Positions 1 to 13,208 of a stretch of 64,000 bases of DNA are shown piece by piece (within the stretch, counting starts at the first letter, position 1; each line of letters begins with the position of its first letter). The position numbers and the translations under genes were made by a program. Under the pieces are notes generated by a model. It was not told the origin of the DNA. It did no database searches and saw only the letters and a list, made by a program, of their open reading frames with translations. Where the stretch lies: assembly GCA_010279815.1 (NCBI GenBank), contig QEOQ01000670.1:1107734-1171733 (forward strand). The letters run 5' to 3'. The DNA is from Brachionus plicatilis (lineage: Eukaryota; Rotifera; Eurotatoria; Ploima; Brachionidae).

Positions 1-922
1 TTTCAAAAGCTTGTTCTACAGATTAAACAAAATGAACATAACCTCTTTTTACGTTAAAGATAAACTGTTTTTACGAAATTTTACGTGATTTTACGTAAAT
101 TAACGTAAAATTGCTAAAGTAAAGAATAGTAAATTTCCGAAAAATTACGAAATTTTAGTAAAAATAAAAAGGGCCAAAAAAAAATGAAAAAATGTCGATT
201 TTTAGGAAATTTTCTCTTTTTTTTTAGAAAATTAAAATGAAAATTGAAATTTTACGTAAATTTTTATTTTAAAAAACGGGAAAAAACAAATCGGGAAAAA
301 TAGTAAATTTTGAATTAAATTAGTTTAATTTTTTATTAAAAAATATTTACTAAAGTTAACAGTTTATTTCGATTTTTTATTTTTATCTGTTTTGATCACT
401 TAAAAAAGGTATTCATTTTATATTCCTTTAAAAGTTATTAATTCTTAGGCAATTAAAATAGTCATTGAGAAAAACGGTGACTGAACGATCATTAATAATT
501 GCATTGTAATTAATAATTTCATTAATAATTCATTAATAATTGCAATAATTGCATTGTTTGTTTTTTTTAACGATTTTTTTTCTCGTTTTTTTAATTAAAA
601 TTTACTTAAATATACCATTTTTCTCGTTTTTTATAATAAAAATTTTCGTAAAATTACGTAAAATTTCGTAATTTTTTTTTTTCAATTTTCATTTTAATTT
701 TCTAAAAAAAAGAGAAATTTTCCTAAAAATCGACATTTTTTAAGTTTTTTTTGGTCCTTTTAATATTTGCTAAAATTTAGTGAAATTAGGTAAAATCACG
801 TAAAATTTCGAAAAAAACAGTTTATCATAGCAGTACTGTATTTAAAATAAAACGCAATTAATTGGCACATATTTGGCAGACTTTTGCAGTAGGTAAATTT
901 GTTTATTTGCAGAACAAGTTTT
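1..922. repeat. Large palindromic (long-TIR) repeat
   Basis: The first ~290 bases and the last ~320 bases of this interval are reverse complements of each other with small indels. The block with TGTCGATTTTTAGGAAA near 192 reappears inverted near 725-745. The outer TTGTTCTACAG near 12 pairs with the inverted CTGCAGAACAA-like sequence near 910. The arms are rich in ACGTAAAATT motifs and no ORF is present. This looks like a non-autonomous foldback or MITE-type element. Its left edge may lie outside the window. Confidence 0.7.
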
Positions 923-1731
923 TGACAGTTAGAACAAAACATAAAAAATTTTTTTAAATTAATAATTTTTTATGAAATTTCACAAAGTCGTCAAAAATTA
1001 TAAGTTGGATTTGACCTAGGAAAAATAATAGAATCATTCGGTTCTTATACATAAAAAAATAATGATGAAAATAAATGCGAAGAAATAGAGACCCAAGTGC
1101 AAATTAATGAGCAAGAAACGTTAACTTCTTTAAGATGTTTCGTTAACTCGCTACAGTTATTTGGAAAGAATATTTTGAAACAATGTCAGAATTTTGAAGA
1201 TTTACTGAATATTTCATACAGAAAATCATAAAAGTTATTCATTTAAAAGTTTAATAAAAAATACTGACGAATATGATGTTCCATAAAAGATTGATTTATT
1301 TAAAAATTTTTTAATTAAAATCTATTTTATTTTATTTTTTATTCTTATTAAGTATAGATTGGTATTTATTAGTTATTAATCTATACTTGTTGTTTGTAAC
1401 CATATTCATTTGCCGGTGATCAGAATTAGAACTGTTGATCAAATAGTAAAAAGGCAATCAAAAGAGTTAAGTTTTTTTATTAATAAAAATTTTAAAAGTA
1501 ATAGAAAAATTGTTTTCAAAGTGACAACTTTACAGCTTTGTTAATGAGTATTTTTGTTTCTTTCGCGAATTGTCAAATTTTAAAACCTTGTATATCTGTC
1601 ATTTTTGATTATTATTGTGCATTTTATCTGAAGGAGATATCGCTCGACAGGTTTATTAAAACAAATTCTTATAAACCACTTTTTTGTGTAATGTTACTCT
1701 AGATTACACTTTCTTACAAGCAAAAAAAAAC

Positions 1732-2096
1732 AGTTTTGTAAATTTTAGTTCAAAGAACAGAACAAAATGATAAAAATTTGAGAAGCTTTTTTTCTAAAAG
1801 TCTAAAATTAGTTCTGTGAGTGCAACATGGTGCAACATTCAAAGTTGCATCAACTATAAAAGTCTGCTAATGATGTGCAAAATCTCTGCAACATTCACTA
1901 CGCTCGAATATAATGAAATCAAATTTCTGCTAAATTTGCAGAGTTTTGCAGACCTTGATAGATAATGCATCATTGAATGTTGCACCATGTCGTAATCACG
2001 AAACCTACTTTTAACTTTTAGAAAAAAAGTTATTCATTTTTTTATAATTTTATAATTCTGTTCTTTTTATCATGTTGTACTGAATTTCACAAAACC
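1732..2096. mobile_element. Palindromic MITE, divergent relative of the GGGGYTGTGAAG family
   Basis: The left arm (GTTTTGTAAATTTTAG, then GAACAGAA, then TTTTTTTCTAAAAG, then CATGGTGCAACATTCAA) is repeated inverted at 1970-2096. The centre carries the same TCTGCAAAA/CTCTGCA words found in the copies at 23422 and 58433. There is no coding capacity. The arms are noticeably diverged, so this is probably an old insertion. I could not fix a target duplication. Confidence 0.65.
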
Positions 2097-2831
2097 AAAT
2101 AAAACCTAAGTTTGCTTCAGTTTACGTAAGATCAAGTAAAATTATTTTTTTTCAAAAGTTAAATTCTAGTATTCTAATTTAAAAGCACAATTTTAAAGCT
2201 GGAGTGCTTTTCAAACTCTGTAAGTGAGGCTAAATAGACAATTGTGTTTACTTTGAAGCAGGCTCAAATTAAATAAAAGCATCTAATCTTGGAAGTACTT
2301 TGAGCGTGAAATAAATCTGCAAAATTATTTCAAAATAACAAAAAGAAATCCAAAAACAATTTTAAATAAAATCGATTATTTAAAATTCTTGTCAAATCTT
2401 GACAATCCTACTAAATCTTAATTTTCCTTGCAAAAGCTTTTACATTCTTATGAAAAATTATCAAAATTTACAACAAATAGCGTAAAAAATTTTTAATTTT
2501 CTGTTAAAAAATAATTAAAATACTTTTTTTTTTATTTAAAAAAAAATAAAATTATATTCAAAATTGAAAAAAAGAGCAATAATTGTCAATTTTTAGTCCG
2601 ATTAGAATTTATCTACTCTTAAAAAATTTTGTGTAATTTTCCGTAATTTTACGTAAGCTGATGTTACTTATGTCAGATTTTGTGTATAAGAAAGTGTAAT
2701 ATTACGTAAAATGACACACATTTTTGTAAGAATCATGTAAAATAAAAGCACTGTATAACTAAATAGAATTTAACAATGTTGTTTAGTCGATTATTTAAAA
2801 AAAAGTTTTATTAATAAAAATACGATTGTCT

Positions 2832-3692
2832 GTAAATTATCCCCAAAATAATTTATAACCGTGAATTTATCCCCGTTGAATTTATAATCAAAATATACCC
2901 AAAATAATTTATTCCCATTTCGAAAATCTGGAATTAATCCCCGTTTAAATAATTTCCGAAACCAAAAAAATTAGGCCAATAAAATTTTTTATAGTAAAAT
3001 ATTTAATTGCCCAATTAAATTATTGTTTAATACTTCAATAATTATAAAGATTAAAGTTTTTCTTCACTTTAATTCAAAACATGATCTAAAACCATTTAAG
3101 AACTCACAAGTTTATTAAAGCTAAATTTTGAAATCCATTTTTTATGCTTATTACTTTATTTTTTTTTTAATTTATAAAAATGGTCAAATATGCTCCTAAT
3201 AATAATTATCAAAATTAAAAAATTAACATTACAAAATATAGATCCCCTATTATATAAATAATATAGCCTAATTTCTTGTCTTTTTCCATTCAATTTATTT
3301 GTTTTTTTAGTTAACTCAACTTTTTTATTTTTAATTTAATTTATTTAACTTTATTTATTTTTTTATTCATTCCGAAGGAGTGTAAGCTCGGTACAGAAGA
3401 CAAATAAATCAATAAAATAGTCCAAAAATTACCCAAAAACACTCTTGTATCATTATAATTGGTCAAATAAATTATTATTAAATAACCAATTGAATATTTC
3501 TTTTCTCTTTAAAAACAGGAATAAAAAAATCGGGGATAATTTCCATTTAATATCAACGTTTATTTTAGTTATTTTTCGGATATAATTTACTTTGGGAATA
3601 ATTTGCTATGGGAATGAAAAAAATGGGGATAATTTCCAGGAAACATAAATTTCAGGAACAAAAAAAAACGGGGATAATTTACAAAAGACCAA
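2832..3692. repeat. AATTATCCCC repeat element containing a LINE 3' tail
   Basis: The left end carries repeated (A)AATTATCCCC and TTTATCCCCG words. The right end (3530-3692) carries them inverted (GGGGATAATTT). The right part is closely similar, in reverse orientation, to 36505-36640, so this is a dispersed family. At 3370-3418 it holds GAAGGAG...CTCGGTACAGA followed by AAATAAATC, which is the 3' tail of the LINE family seen at 36910-43570. A LINE 3' fragment seems to have inserted here. Confidence 0.55.
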
Positions 3693-4094
3693 AAATACAC
3701 TTGATTAAAATGGACTAAGTAAAAATTTGGTCTTTTAATGAGAAATATTATTTAATAAAATTAATAAGCTAGTTTTTATGTTATTCTAACATTCAAAGGT
3801 ATAGTCTCAATGAGTCTAATCTTCTGAGCGATTAAGATCGCGGCCACATGAAATTTTGTCGCACCGAAATGCAAATTTTTCTAATAATTAATAAAAAAAA
3901 TTAAAGTCACGAATTGTACTTTTTAATTTTAATTTTTTTTCAACAACAAAAACAACAAAGACAACAACTTGACTTGTGACTTTTAAACAATTCTGTTTAA
4001 AATTAATTTTCCGAATTGACAGTAAAAAAATTGGAAAACAACTCAAATTTTGAATATTTAAAAAATTTAAAAATTTGACACATTTTTTTCTAAG

Positions 4095-6870
4095 GATGTT
4101 TGTTTCGTCTAAAGAAGAAGACTTTATCAAAATATCGTATCGGTTTAAACCAGCCGGTGATGCTCGTTTGGACTTTTTTATGGACAACTTAAAAATAAAC
4201 CTTTGTTTGCCATACGTGCTCAGAATATACAAATTTGCCATGGACGCAATTGGCACGAGCAATGTAAGCGAGCCTAAAATAGACGCATTGTCAAAAAATC
4301 GACAAGACTCGAGGCTAGAAGATCAGCCCAGGCTAAACGACACCGACTCGTCTCTCATGGTCAATGGCCGAATCAATTTAAGAGAAGTGGTTCTTTTTGC
4401 TCAACCGGAAAAGGCCAACAGTCAAATATTGATAATGGAAGCTGAGCTCGTGCTCAAATTCGACTCGGTGAACTCGTCGTCCAATCTAGAACTGGACTTG
4501 ACCAACTTGAGTCTGCGTCTAGGCGAACACAACTTGAGGCGTCAAGGAATTCCGTTTTTGAGTCCGTGTTCGGGCAAAGTGAGCATGCGACAAATCGATC
4601 CGAAAAAGCCGGCTCGTTATCTCGCCCAAATAGACGCGCTCTATTTCAACATGACACAAACTTTGTACGAAGTGGTAATGGGCGTAGTGACGTCCATAAA
4701 TCAAACAGGCACCGAGAAAATTAAGAAAATAGCCGACGAAGAACAACTGCTTGACGACGCCGAGCCGTTTGTGAAGCGACCAATCGAGCCGAGCAACTAC
4801 AAATCGGCTGCCAATGCCTCGTCTCACCAAAACGAAAACATGCCCTCTACTGTTGTCCAGTTCACGAGAGACAAGTGGCTGAAAGTGAGCGAAGTGCTCG
4901 ACTTGAAGGTCGGACAAGCGTTCATCACATTTTGCGAAGAAACCTCCATGGACTTGCAACCATTGGCAATTTTTAAGCTTCAGTTGGAAGCACAAGTGGC
5001 CAATTGGAGCAAAAATTTGCACACAAAAGCATCGTTGACTCTGGAGGCGAGCTACTACAATGACATACTAAGCAATTGGGAGCCGCTTGTCGAACACAAC
5101 ATGCAAAAGGAGGACAAGTATCGACCGTGGATACTGAGCATTTGGTTTGCGCTGGAGCCGGGTGGCACCGTTCAGCCATCTATTGATATAAAAGGTGTGC
5201 CGACCATTGAGTTTCCGGTCAAAGACTTGGACTATTCGGACGTGGTAGAAAGCGAAAATGAGCAAAGTCGAGCTGTTGATGGACCACAAATGGACGATGA
5301 CGACAACAAAAGACAAAAGAAAGGCGGTGTATTGTTTAGAAAAAAGAAAAAAAACAAAAGCAATGATGCTGAACAATGTAACCATGACAACGACTACCAA
5401 AACGACCAAGACCAAATGCCACAAGTCGAACAAAGTGAACAAGTGGAACAGGTGAACTCGAACAACGCAAGCTATGTGCTAGTCGAATCGAACGATTTGT
5501 TGAACGTAAACATAACGCCGAGCGCTTACAAGGTATGCATGTATTTGGCGAGCATTACGAGCGGTTCGCAGCGTCAATTCATGGAGGGAAGTGTAAAAGC
5601 TCCGTTGAAATTTTTGAATTTTCTCGGCGAACAATGCGATCTCGTGTTGAACGCACGACAATCGCTCAAGGCCGAAAATGCGCTCGGCTTCAATGTCAAG
5701 TACGAGAGCGATAGCAGAATAAGCTCGTTGAACAATGATCCAAATGGACGTGTCCAAAAAATAATGACCAATTCACAGCGCTCTCAAATCGACATGATTT
5801 ACAATGAAAATTACAAGTTTGTTTTTTGTTTGCCTGGTTTCGAAAAGTGTCGTTTGTCGATGAAAAACGACGGCTCCTTTTTGTTTCCTTTGCGCGCTCA
5901 AAAGCTCACCGATCACGACCACCAACATGACCATGACCATGACCAACACCAACACCAACACCAACACCAACACCAACACCAACACCAACTACAACCGCTT
6001 AATCAACAAAACATCAAATACAATGTGTTGTACAAGGTGAGAACGTTGTATGGCCGACAAAAGATAATCTTTAGCTCGCCGCTGCAAATCGAAAATTACA
6101 CTCAAATAAGCATGTTTGTTTGGGCCGAGTTGAACGATTGTTTGTATGAAAACAAGTCGAACATTGAGTTTTTTGATCAAATGAAACACGACGACAAGAC
6201 ATATGTGGCCTTGTTTAGACTGTTGCCAAACAAAGTCTACTATGTGCCACTGTATGTAGCCTACAATTGTAAAATTTATGTGTCGCCCGACACCAAAATG
6301 TTTTTGCCATCGCAAATATTCGATCTGCGAGGCTACAACTTAAGAGTTGAGGACTTTTCACAAGTTGTTTGCAAAACGCTTTCCTATCAGCATCAAGACT
6401 TTAACCTGTTGAGAAAATTGTCTCTTAATGTGAGATCGCATCGAAATGTGATGCCGGCCATGCATGCCAATTACAGAGTCGGCTTGTACACGTCCATTCG
6501 CTTGGTCAATTCACTGCCCTTTCAAATCAGAGTGGACATTGATCAAAACGAACAGGTTTTGTTTAATCCAATATTGGAGCCTGGCGATATACTCAGTTTG
6601 AATTTGGAGCCGACCAATGTTGCCTCCATACGCATTCATTTGCTCAACTATTTGAACACCAGTTGGTTTGGAAAATTGGTTCTTTCCCAAGTTATCAATT
6701 CGAAGGGCCAAATGTGCAAGATTAAAATGAATCTTTCGCCAACCACCGAAATGCTTGTCACTGGCAAACACTTGAACGTATGTGTCACTTACAAGCAACC
6801 AAATGAGTTCATCATCTATTCGCCATACTGGCTTATAAACAAAAGTGGACAACCCATTAAAATAAGAGTA

Positions 6871-6921
<51 letters not shown>

Positions 6922-9900
6922 TATTAAATGTTGGAGCCATATTCACAATTATGTTTTCAAAAAGAAGGAAGGAAAAATAAAAAAAATAATAAATAAATTC
7001 AATTTCAAAATTAATTTTAGTTACATAAAAATATTCACAATTTAAAAGTAAATTACACCTATTAGTCATACATAGTCATAGTTTACTTTTAATAAATTAT
7101 TTAATGCGCTTAAGCTTTTCCATTTTTCTTCTTTAAACTGTGAGATTAATGAGGAGTTGCTACCAAATAGGAAACGAAAATATTCAAAACCATAAATATT
7201 CGGCAATTGAACACCATATATCAAATTTTTATTGACTTTCAGCCCAGAATTCATAGCTTGACTTGCTGACTTTTTTTCCATTTTCTATTTCTTTGCAAAT
7301 CTAAAACACTCTTCCAATAACCTCATGGCATGCCCATGGCAACAGGGTCATAATGCGCAATGATGGATAAGTGAAAACCATGTAATGTTATTGTTATGTT
7401 GCACCAATATCATTAACCAATTAATGCAATTTTCATTCTGTAAAAGAAAAAAATCAAAAATACTTTTGTATAAACATTACTTTGATAAGCACTTTTTGTT
7501 GAATGCCGCTCATTCAGCTTTAAAAGCCAGCTTCAATTTTTGTTTCCAACAATTTATACTTTTTTACCCAATTAAATAATAATTAAATTTGTTTTTAACT
7601 CGCACACTTCATTCTTGATCTTTAAATTTTCAAATTTTGATTTTGTGAAATTCAAAGTGGAACAGAATAGAACAAAATTGAAAAAATTTGAATGAATTTT
7701 TTCTTTAAGTACAAAATTAGTTCTGTGAACGGCATCAATTGTAAAAGTCTGCATAATCCCGACTGTATCATCAGATACAATTTAAAGTTTAATTTACATT
7801 CGTTCTTTTATTTTTTTTTGTTTCAAAATGTTAGAAAATAAAAATTTTATTTATTTTATTGATATTCAGAATTAAAGGATTTTAACACTAGAAGCACCAA
7901 TGAGTCAAAATGACTCTTTTTCGATTTTTGGCTGTTGAAATCCAAGCTTATTTTTATTATTTGAGCATAACTTTTTATTCAGCATAAAAACTAATAACTT
8001 TCTAAATTAACTAAATTCAAATAAAAAAAAATTTTGATTAAATTTGTTTATGTGGTAATTATAAAGCGACAAATTTTTGTTCAAAATGTAAAAAAGACAA
8101 CAGTTTTTATCTTTGAAAAATATTTTTGTGTTGAAAATTTTTTCTTTGTGGGTAAAAGTTTTTGATTTGTGGTAGACAGTTTTTTTTTGGTGGGGACTAG
8201 TTAGACCCAAAATATCAAAATTTTCAATTATTATTAAATTAATTTAATAATTTCAATAAATTTGAACATAAAATATATGATTTATTCTTTATTTTTGAAG
8301 CTTCTAATGATAAGAGGTTTTTTTAAGTGTTCAAAACTAAATGAAATAAATTTAAAGCAACTAAAAAAATTTTTTTTATTAATAAAAAAAAAAAAATCCT
8401 ATTCAAAATTTTAATTAAAAAAAACTAATTAATTTAAGACCACAGACGATCTGCGTACATACTACATTCCAGACGATAGCATCCTACTATTTGACTATTT
8501 GTATGTTCGAAAAGACAACAAAGTTCGTCTCACGATCAAAGATGGCAGTTGGTCGAATGCGTTCAGCTTTGAAACAGTCGGTACTACAGGCATGATCCAG
8601 TGTAACGACATTAACCAAACTTACAATTTTTTAATGCGAATCACAATGAGCAACAGTTCCAGGACTAAGCTGATAACATTTGCTCCATTTTTGACAGTGG
8701 CCAACAATCTAGACGAGCCTGTATGGATCCGAGAATGGAATGGCAGCGAAAAAAAGAGCTCTAAACACAACTGGATTAGAGTGGACAAAACAAATGAAGA
8801 AAACAAGCCAGTAGGTCTCTGGCCTAAGCTAGTTGGTGAGAGCAAACAGGTCAAGTTTGTGCTAAAGACCACTGATGGTCGACAGAGCCAACCGTTCACA
8901 CTGGAAAATCCAGCCAGATTTGTGCTAATTCCGTGTGAGACAAATCAAGAGCAAGTGCAGCAAATGGGTCAAAATTCGTTCATTGAATCGAATTCGAAAA
9001 TTTTGACTGTCATAATTAGTGGTGGCAACCAAAATCCGGTCACTATTGTAGTCCGAAAGTACCAGTATGGAGACGCGGTTGCCAAATTCTTAAATTTGTG
9101 CGATGATCTTCACATATCGATCATGAACAACAGTCTCGTGTGGCACATAGAGCCGTTCACATCCATGTTTTTTGTGTGGCCCGATTTGGACTCTCGAGTT
9201 CTTCAATGGACAGTAAATGGCTGCTCGAAAAGCGAAGCTCTAAAGCTGACCAAAAGTGGCACCGAAACACTCACATTTAACATTGAGACCAACCAAAACA
9301 ACTCTGCTCTCAATTATTCGGACGGCAACGAGCACGACGCAGCTGCCAACACCAATTTGATCAGATCCAGTCAAGAGCAAGAGATTGGCAAAAAAAAACA
9401 AGTCCAAGTGTGCTGTGTGTCCTATTTGGAAGATGGCCAGCGAGTTATTGTGTTCACCACTGACAAGTCTTTAGCCGAGTTTGAGCTAAAAAAAGAGGCG
9501 TCCAATCTAGAGCTGTTCGCGGCCATCCGCGGAATACAACTCAGCATAATAAACAACGTTAATTTGGAGATATCGACTGTGTGTGTGCGCGGCAGCAATT
9601 CGTCGTGGGAAATCCACAACCAAGACCAAATACGAGTGTTTAGCAAAGAATATTCGGAATGGCTTGAGTCGTTGTATGGCGACTATTTGTTCAATGTTCA
9701 TTCGGTTGATAGTTTGAAAAGAACAGCTTTACTCAACAATGACAGTCTGCAGTCGGCCGAATATCAGAGCGAAAAGTTCAATTTGAATTTTAAAAAAATG
9801 CTCATCTTTAGGCCAGAGCCTGGTCGTCTGGTGCGCAACTATCAACCGGGACTCATTTTTCAATACAGAGCATCCAACAACATGACAAGCATAAAATGCT

Positions 9901-12900
9901 GTGTGTACAAAGTCCAAGTGGACAATCAATTGCCCGATGCCTATTTTCCCATCGTTTTGTACAAAACGCCCATGAGACTGATCGATGACTCGCAGCCAAT
10001 ACCTTTTGTGACATTGAGCATTTTCAAAGAGCTGCAAAACGTGACCGAAATTTACCGCTACTTTGAGTGCACTGTGCAAGAGTTCTATCTGAAAGCGGAC
10101 AAAGGCTTTCTGCTCTCGCTAAAAGACTGGTACGAAGCGGCCACTTACACGTCGACCATAGACGACATGACATTTAATTTGTCTGTTGACAACAACATCC
10201 AAGTGGACAATGTTTTGATATTGATCGACGAGGACAAAACAGTGCAGCAAAAAATCAATTTAGACATTAAGCTTTCGAAGGAAATAATGGAATATGCCAA
10301 CCAAACTGGTGTCATCAAGCATTCGGCGCACATTCGATTCGACGAGTTCTATTTGTCGCCAATGGTGTTCAATTTGAGCTTTAGCGTGAATGGACAAGCG
10401 CACACGGACGACAAAATTAGAGCGGACTCGAATGCGCCCACCGACTATTTGTTCAATTTTTTTCTCGAATCAATCGGTGCCAGCCTCACCGAGTTCAAAG
10501 ACGTCAAATTTAGCTTCAACCAATTTGACATGATCAACGAGACCAAGACTTGGAGCGAAATATACGACACTCTATTCGACCATTACAAAATTCAAGCATT
10601 GCGTCAGGCCTATGTGCTAATACTTGGCCTTGACGTACTCGGCAATCCGTTCGGTCTAGTAAGTGACTTTTCCGAAGGTTTTACGAGCATTTTCTACGAT
10701 CCGCTAGTTGATTATTTGTCCGGCAAGAACAGAGCCGACAAGGTGGACGTGGAATTTACAACAAAATTGAAATTGGCGCTGAACAAGTCAGTGAGTAGTG
10801 CGGCAGGCTCTGGCTCGCTAATTACTGGAACTTTGGGCAGAGTTTTGGCAACTTTTTCATTCGACAAAAAATACAAAAGGGTAATTTTCTCTCTCTCTCT
10901 CTGTCATAAAATACAGTACTAATTTAATATTTATTCAATAATAATTTAACAACAATTAAGTATTAAATTAATATTAATTTTATTGATTTGTTAAAATTAG
11001 TGACGATTTGTCTCAAAACGGGTCTAGTCACTTATTTGGGGAACTATTAGTTCACTTAATTTTCTTGTTCACCAACAAGTGAACCAAAATAGGATTAGGT
11101 GAACCAAAAAATATACCTAAGTTTTTATGAGAACACTTTTTTGAGCAATACTAATGATATTTTTTTTCTATTTATCATTTTTCAATAAAGCTTTGAGTAA
11201 AAAAATCCCAAAAAAAAGAGTGTCTCTATTGACTCATAATATGTCAATAAAATTGGAATATTGACACTATAAAAAAAATGTTGAATTATATTATAAAAAC
11301 ATATTTTTAATACAAAAAATTACATTTTAGACCTAATTTAAGTCAAATCTTACAAAAAAATAAGGCCTTTTTTCATTTAGATTTTTTTTTTCAATTTTTG
11401 TCTCAATAAGTCCAAAGAGAGGTTCTAATTCTATTGAATCAAATGAAATCAAATAATTTGATTGGAAATTGATTAAGATTAAAGGCTAAATATCATTTGT
11501 ACTTATAAGTTATTTTTAAAATTAATATTTATTTTTATAATTAATTTTTAAGATTATTAATTTATTTTCAAAAAATAACAAATTTAAGTCTTCAAAAATT
11601 AATCAGGAGTATTACAAATTCTATTTTCCTAATTATTTTTTTTTTAATAGTTTTTTATCTTTGCCTTTCAATTAAAAAAATGCCAAATTTAGATCGAAAA
11701 GAAAAAAAGTGGTTATTTTGTGCAGTGGTAATAGTCACTTGGAAAAAAAATGGTTTTTATAAAAAAAAACGGTGAACGTTCAATTCATAGATTTTTTTTT
11801 TCGTAGAATAATTATTTCATAGAGTTATTTTCATTGAATTTTTTTTAAGAGATAAAATACAAAAAAATTTATCATTTTTTTTTAGAATAATAATCTCTCT
11901 TAATTTTCCATTTACAACAAATAAAAAAATGCCTAAAATTTTCCTTTAATCTACAAAAAACGTCCCAGTTTCGGTAAACTTTTGACCGGTTAACTGTCCT
12001 CTTGTACAACAACATCAACTAGTATTAAAATGGGATTAAAATTTTTTTTCTAGTTCAAAAATTATTTCTAAGCTTTTCAATTGTAAGTATTTTTCTCGTA
12101 CAAAAACTTGATTTATATTTTGTTTTGGAAAAAAAAAGAAAAAAAAAAATTTATTAGATTGAACTAAGTTTATTGGAAAACACGGTCATATTTTTTTTCT
12201 CTTTTTTTTTTATTTCCACCTAGATTTCTTAATATTTGAAGATTTAACAAAAAATTATAAAAAAACGGATGTACTGGATTTTTTTGCTGTTGTAGAAAAT
12301 TTTCTAAATTAATTATTTTAAAGAAACGTCAATACAAAATTTCAAAGTTGTCAACAAGTACATTATCGAACACGGTGTCGAATGCAAGCAAAGGAATAGT
12401 GCAAGGAGTGGTTTTTGGCATCACCGGTTTAATCAATAATCCATTAAAAGAAAGTAAGCGAGGCACTCGGGGAGTTTTTACCGGTGTGGGCAAAGGTTTT
12501 GCAGGGTTTGTGAGCAAACCGATTGGTTCGGTTCTTGATGGTATCTCTTTGACTTTGGACGGATTAAAACGCTTTGCTCTATCGGGATCAGAGCCTATTA
12601 CTAACATTCGCTTGCCAAGACATCTGGTAAATGATGTAAGCATTTTGCCCTATTCGGGCTATCAGGCTAAAGGCTATGAGATTTTGCGTGACTTGCAAAT
12701 CGATGACATTGCTCTCGATGAATTCTACTGGGCTCATCTATTTGTGCAGAATAAACGCAGACGAACTCTACTGTTCATTACCGATGCAAGCATTCTCAGG
12801 CTCCAAAAAACATCTACACAAATTTTAAAAAAATGGAAATTGTTGCAAGATCCTTTACCACTGCACAAAATAACAATTTCGCGAATTCTACCATTCGAAA

Positions 12901-13208
12901 TGCCTCCAAATGCAACATCTAAGCACCGAAAAGCTTTGGAGCTGTGTCTTTTGGCCAAGAGTTTCAAAGAGCAAAATCTTTATCAGTTTTATGTAAAAAC
13001 ATTTTTTATTTAGAAGAAAAATTTTTCTAATCAATTTTTCATTTAGATATCATTTAAAAAAGAAATTGAAAATTATGACTTAAACGAGGACTCAACGAAA
13101 ATTCTTCTTTTGATTTCTAATAAATCCGTGTGTGAATGGCTTGATGATAAAATAAACTCTGCTATTAAATATTACAAAGAGCTGAAAAACTTCATCGAAA
13201 TAATTTAA
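4095..13208 (+). CDS. VPS13: VPS13 family lipid-transfer protein, C-terminal two thirds (5' end outside window)
   Basis: VPS13 proteins are very long rods that bridge membranes at contact sites and move lipids in bulk. I place exons at 4095-6867, 8439-10880, 12324-12992 and 13047-13208; all are in phase and give about 2,015 residues ending in TAA. The acceptor TTTCTAAG ends at 4094, so the N-terminal chorein part lies upstream of the window. Exon 1 ends and exon 2 begins in the VAB/SHR-BD domain, visible as YSPYWLINKSGQP followed by WSNAFSFETVGTTG. Exon 3 has the glycine-rich ATG2_C-like segment (GIVQGVVFGITGLINNP, GVGKGFAGFVSKPIGSVLD), then the LPRHL...PYSGY region and a C-terminal PH-like domain. 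Insertions include a lysine-rich patch near 5330-5360 and a His/Gln run at 5929-5994. The two large introns (1.57 and 1.44 kb) are repeat-filled. It most resembles VPS13A/C; the exact paralogue is unsure. Confidence 0.93.
5929..5994 (+). repeat. In-frame His/Gln-coding microsatellite in VPS13
   Basis: CATGAC units followed by repeated CAACAC hexamers encode HDHDHDQHQHQ-type residues inside VPS13 exon 1. The run keeps the frame and probably sits in a disordered loop. Its length is likely to vary between individuals. Confidence 0.85.
6868..6926 (+). repeat. (ATT)n microsatellite directly after a VPS13 splice donor
   Basis: The donor GTAATT at 6868 runs straight into about 17 ATT repeats. If the intron were retained, the protein would continue as polyisoleucine to a stop near 6927. 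The reading frame through this run is therefore intronic, not coding. Confidence 0.85.
7630..7760. mobile_element. Half-MITE related to the 1732-2096 element, in VPS13 intron 1
   Basis: GATTTTGTGAAATTCA, GAACAGAA, AAAATTAGTTCTGTGA and AAAAGTCTGCA occur in the same order as in one arm of the 1732-2096 repeat. The second arm is missing. The rest of the 1.57-kb intron (6868-8438) is A/T-rich sequence with no supported gene. Confidence 0.45.
11765..11930 (-). repeat. Dispersed repeat copy in VPS13 intron 2
   Basis: TTCATAGATTTTTTTTTTCG, AATAATTATTTCATAGA and AATAATAATCTCTCTTAATT match the reverse complement of 28915-29120 almost word for word. Two inverted copies about 17 kb apart define a short non-coding dispersed family. 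The remainder of the intron (10881-12323) is low-complexity. At 11219-11267 a TGTCTCTATTGAC...ATATGTCAATAAA segment resembles one at 50448-50515. Confidence 0.55.

Larger units (their letters stand above)
923..4094. other. Non-coding AT-rich stretch before the first visible VPS13 exon
   Basis: No exon could be supported here. Because the exon at 4095 starts in mid-protein after a splice acceptor, this stretch is most likely VPS13 intron. It holds the two repeats listed separately (1732-2096 and 2832-3692). The rest is A/T-rich low-complexity sequence. Confidence 0.5.

Noticed and set aside
4519..5442. Several antisense ORFs opposite VPS13 exon 1
   Set aside because: Shadows of a real coding exon; they lack domains and overlap one another.
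7066..7281. 71-residue minus-strand ORF in VPS13 intron 1
   Set aside because: It has no recognisable domain and no plausible neighbouring exon. Sequence here is slightly less A/T-rich, but that alone does not support a nested gene.
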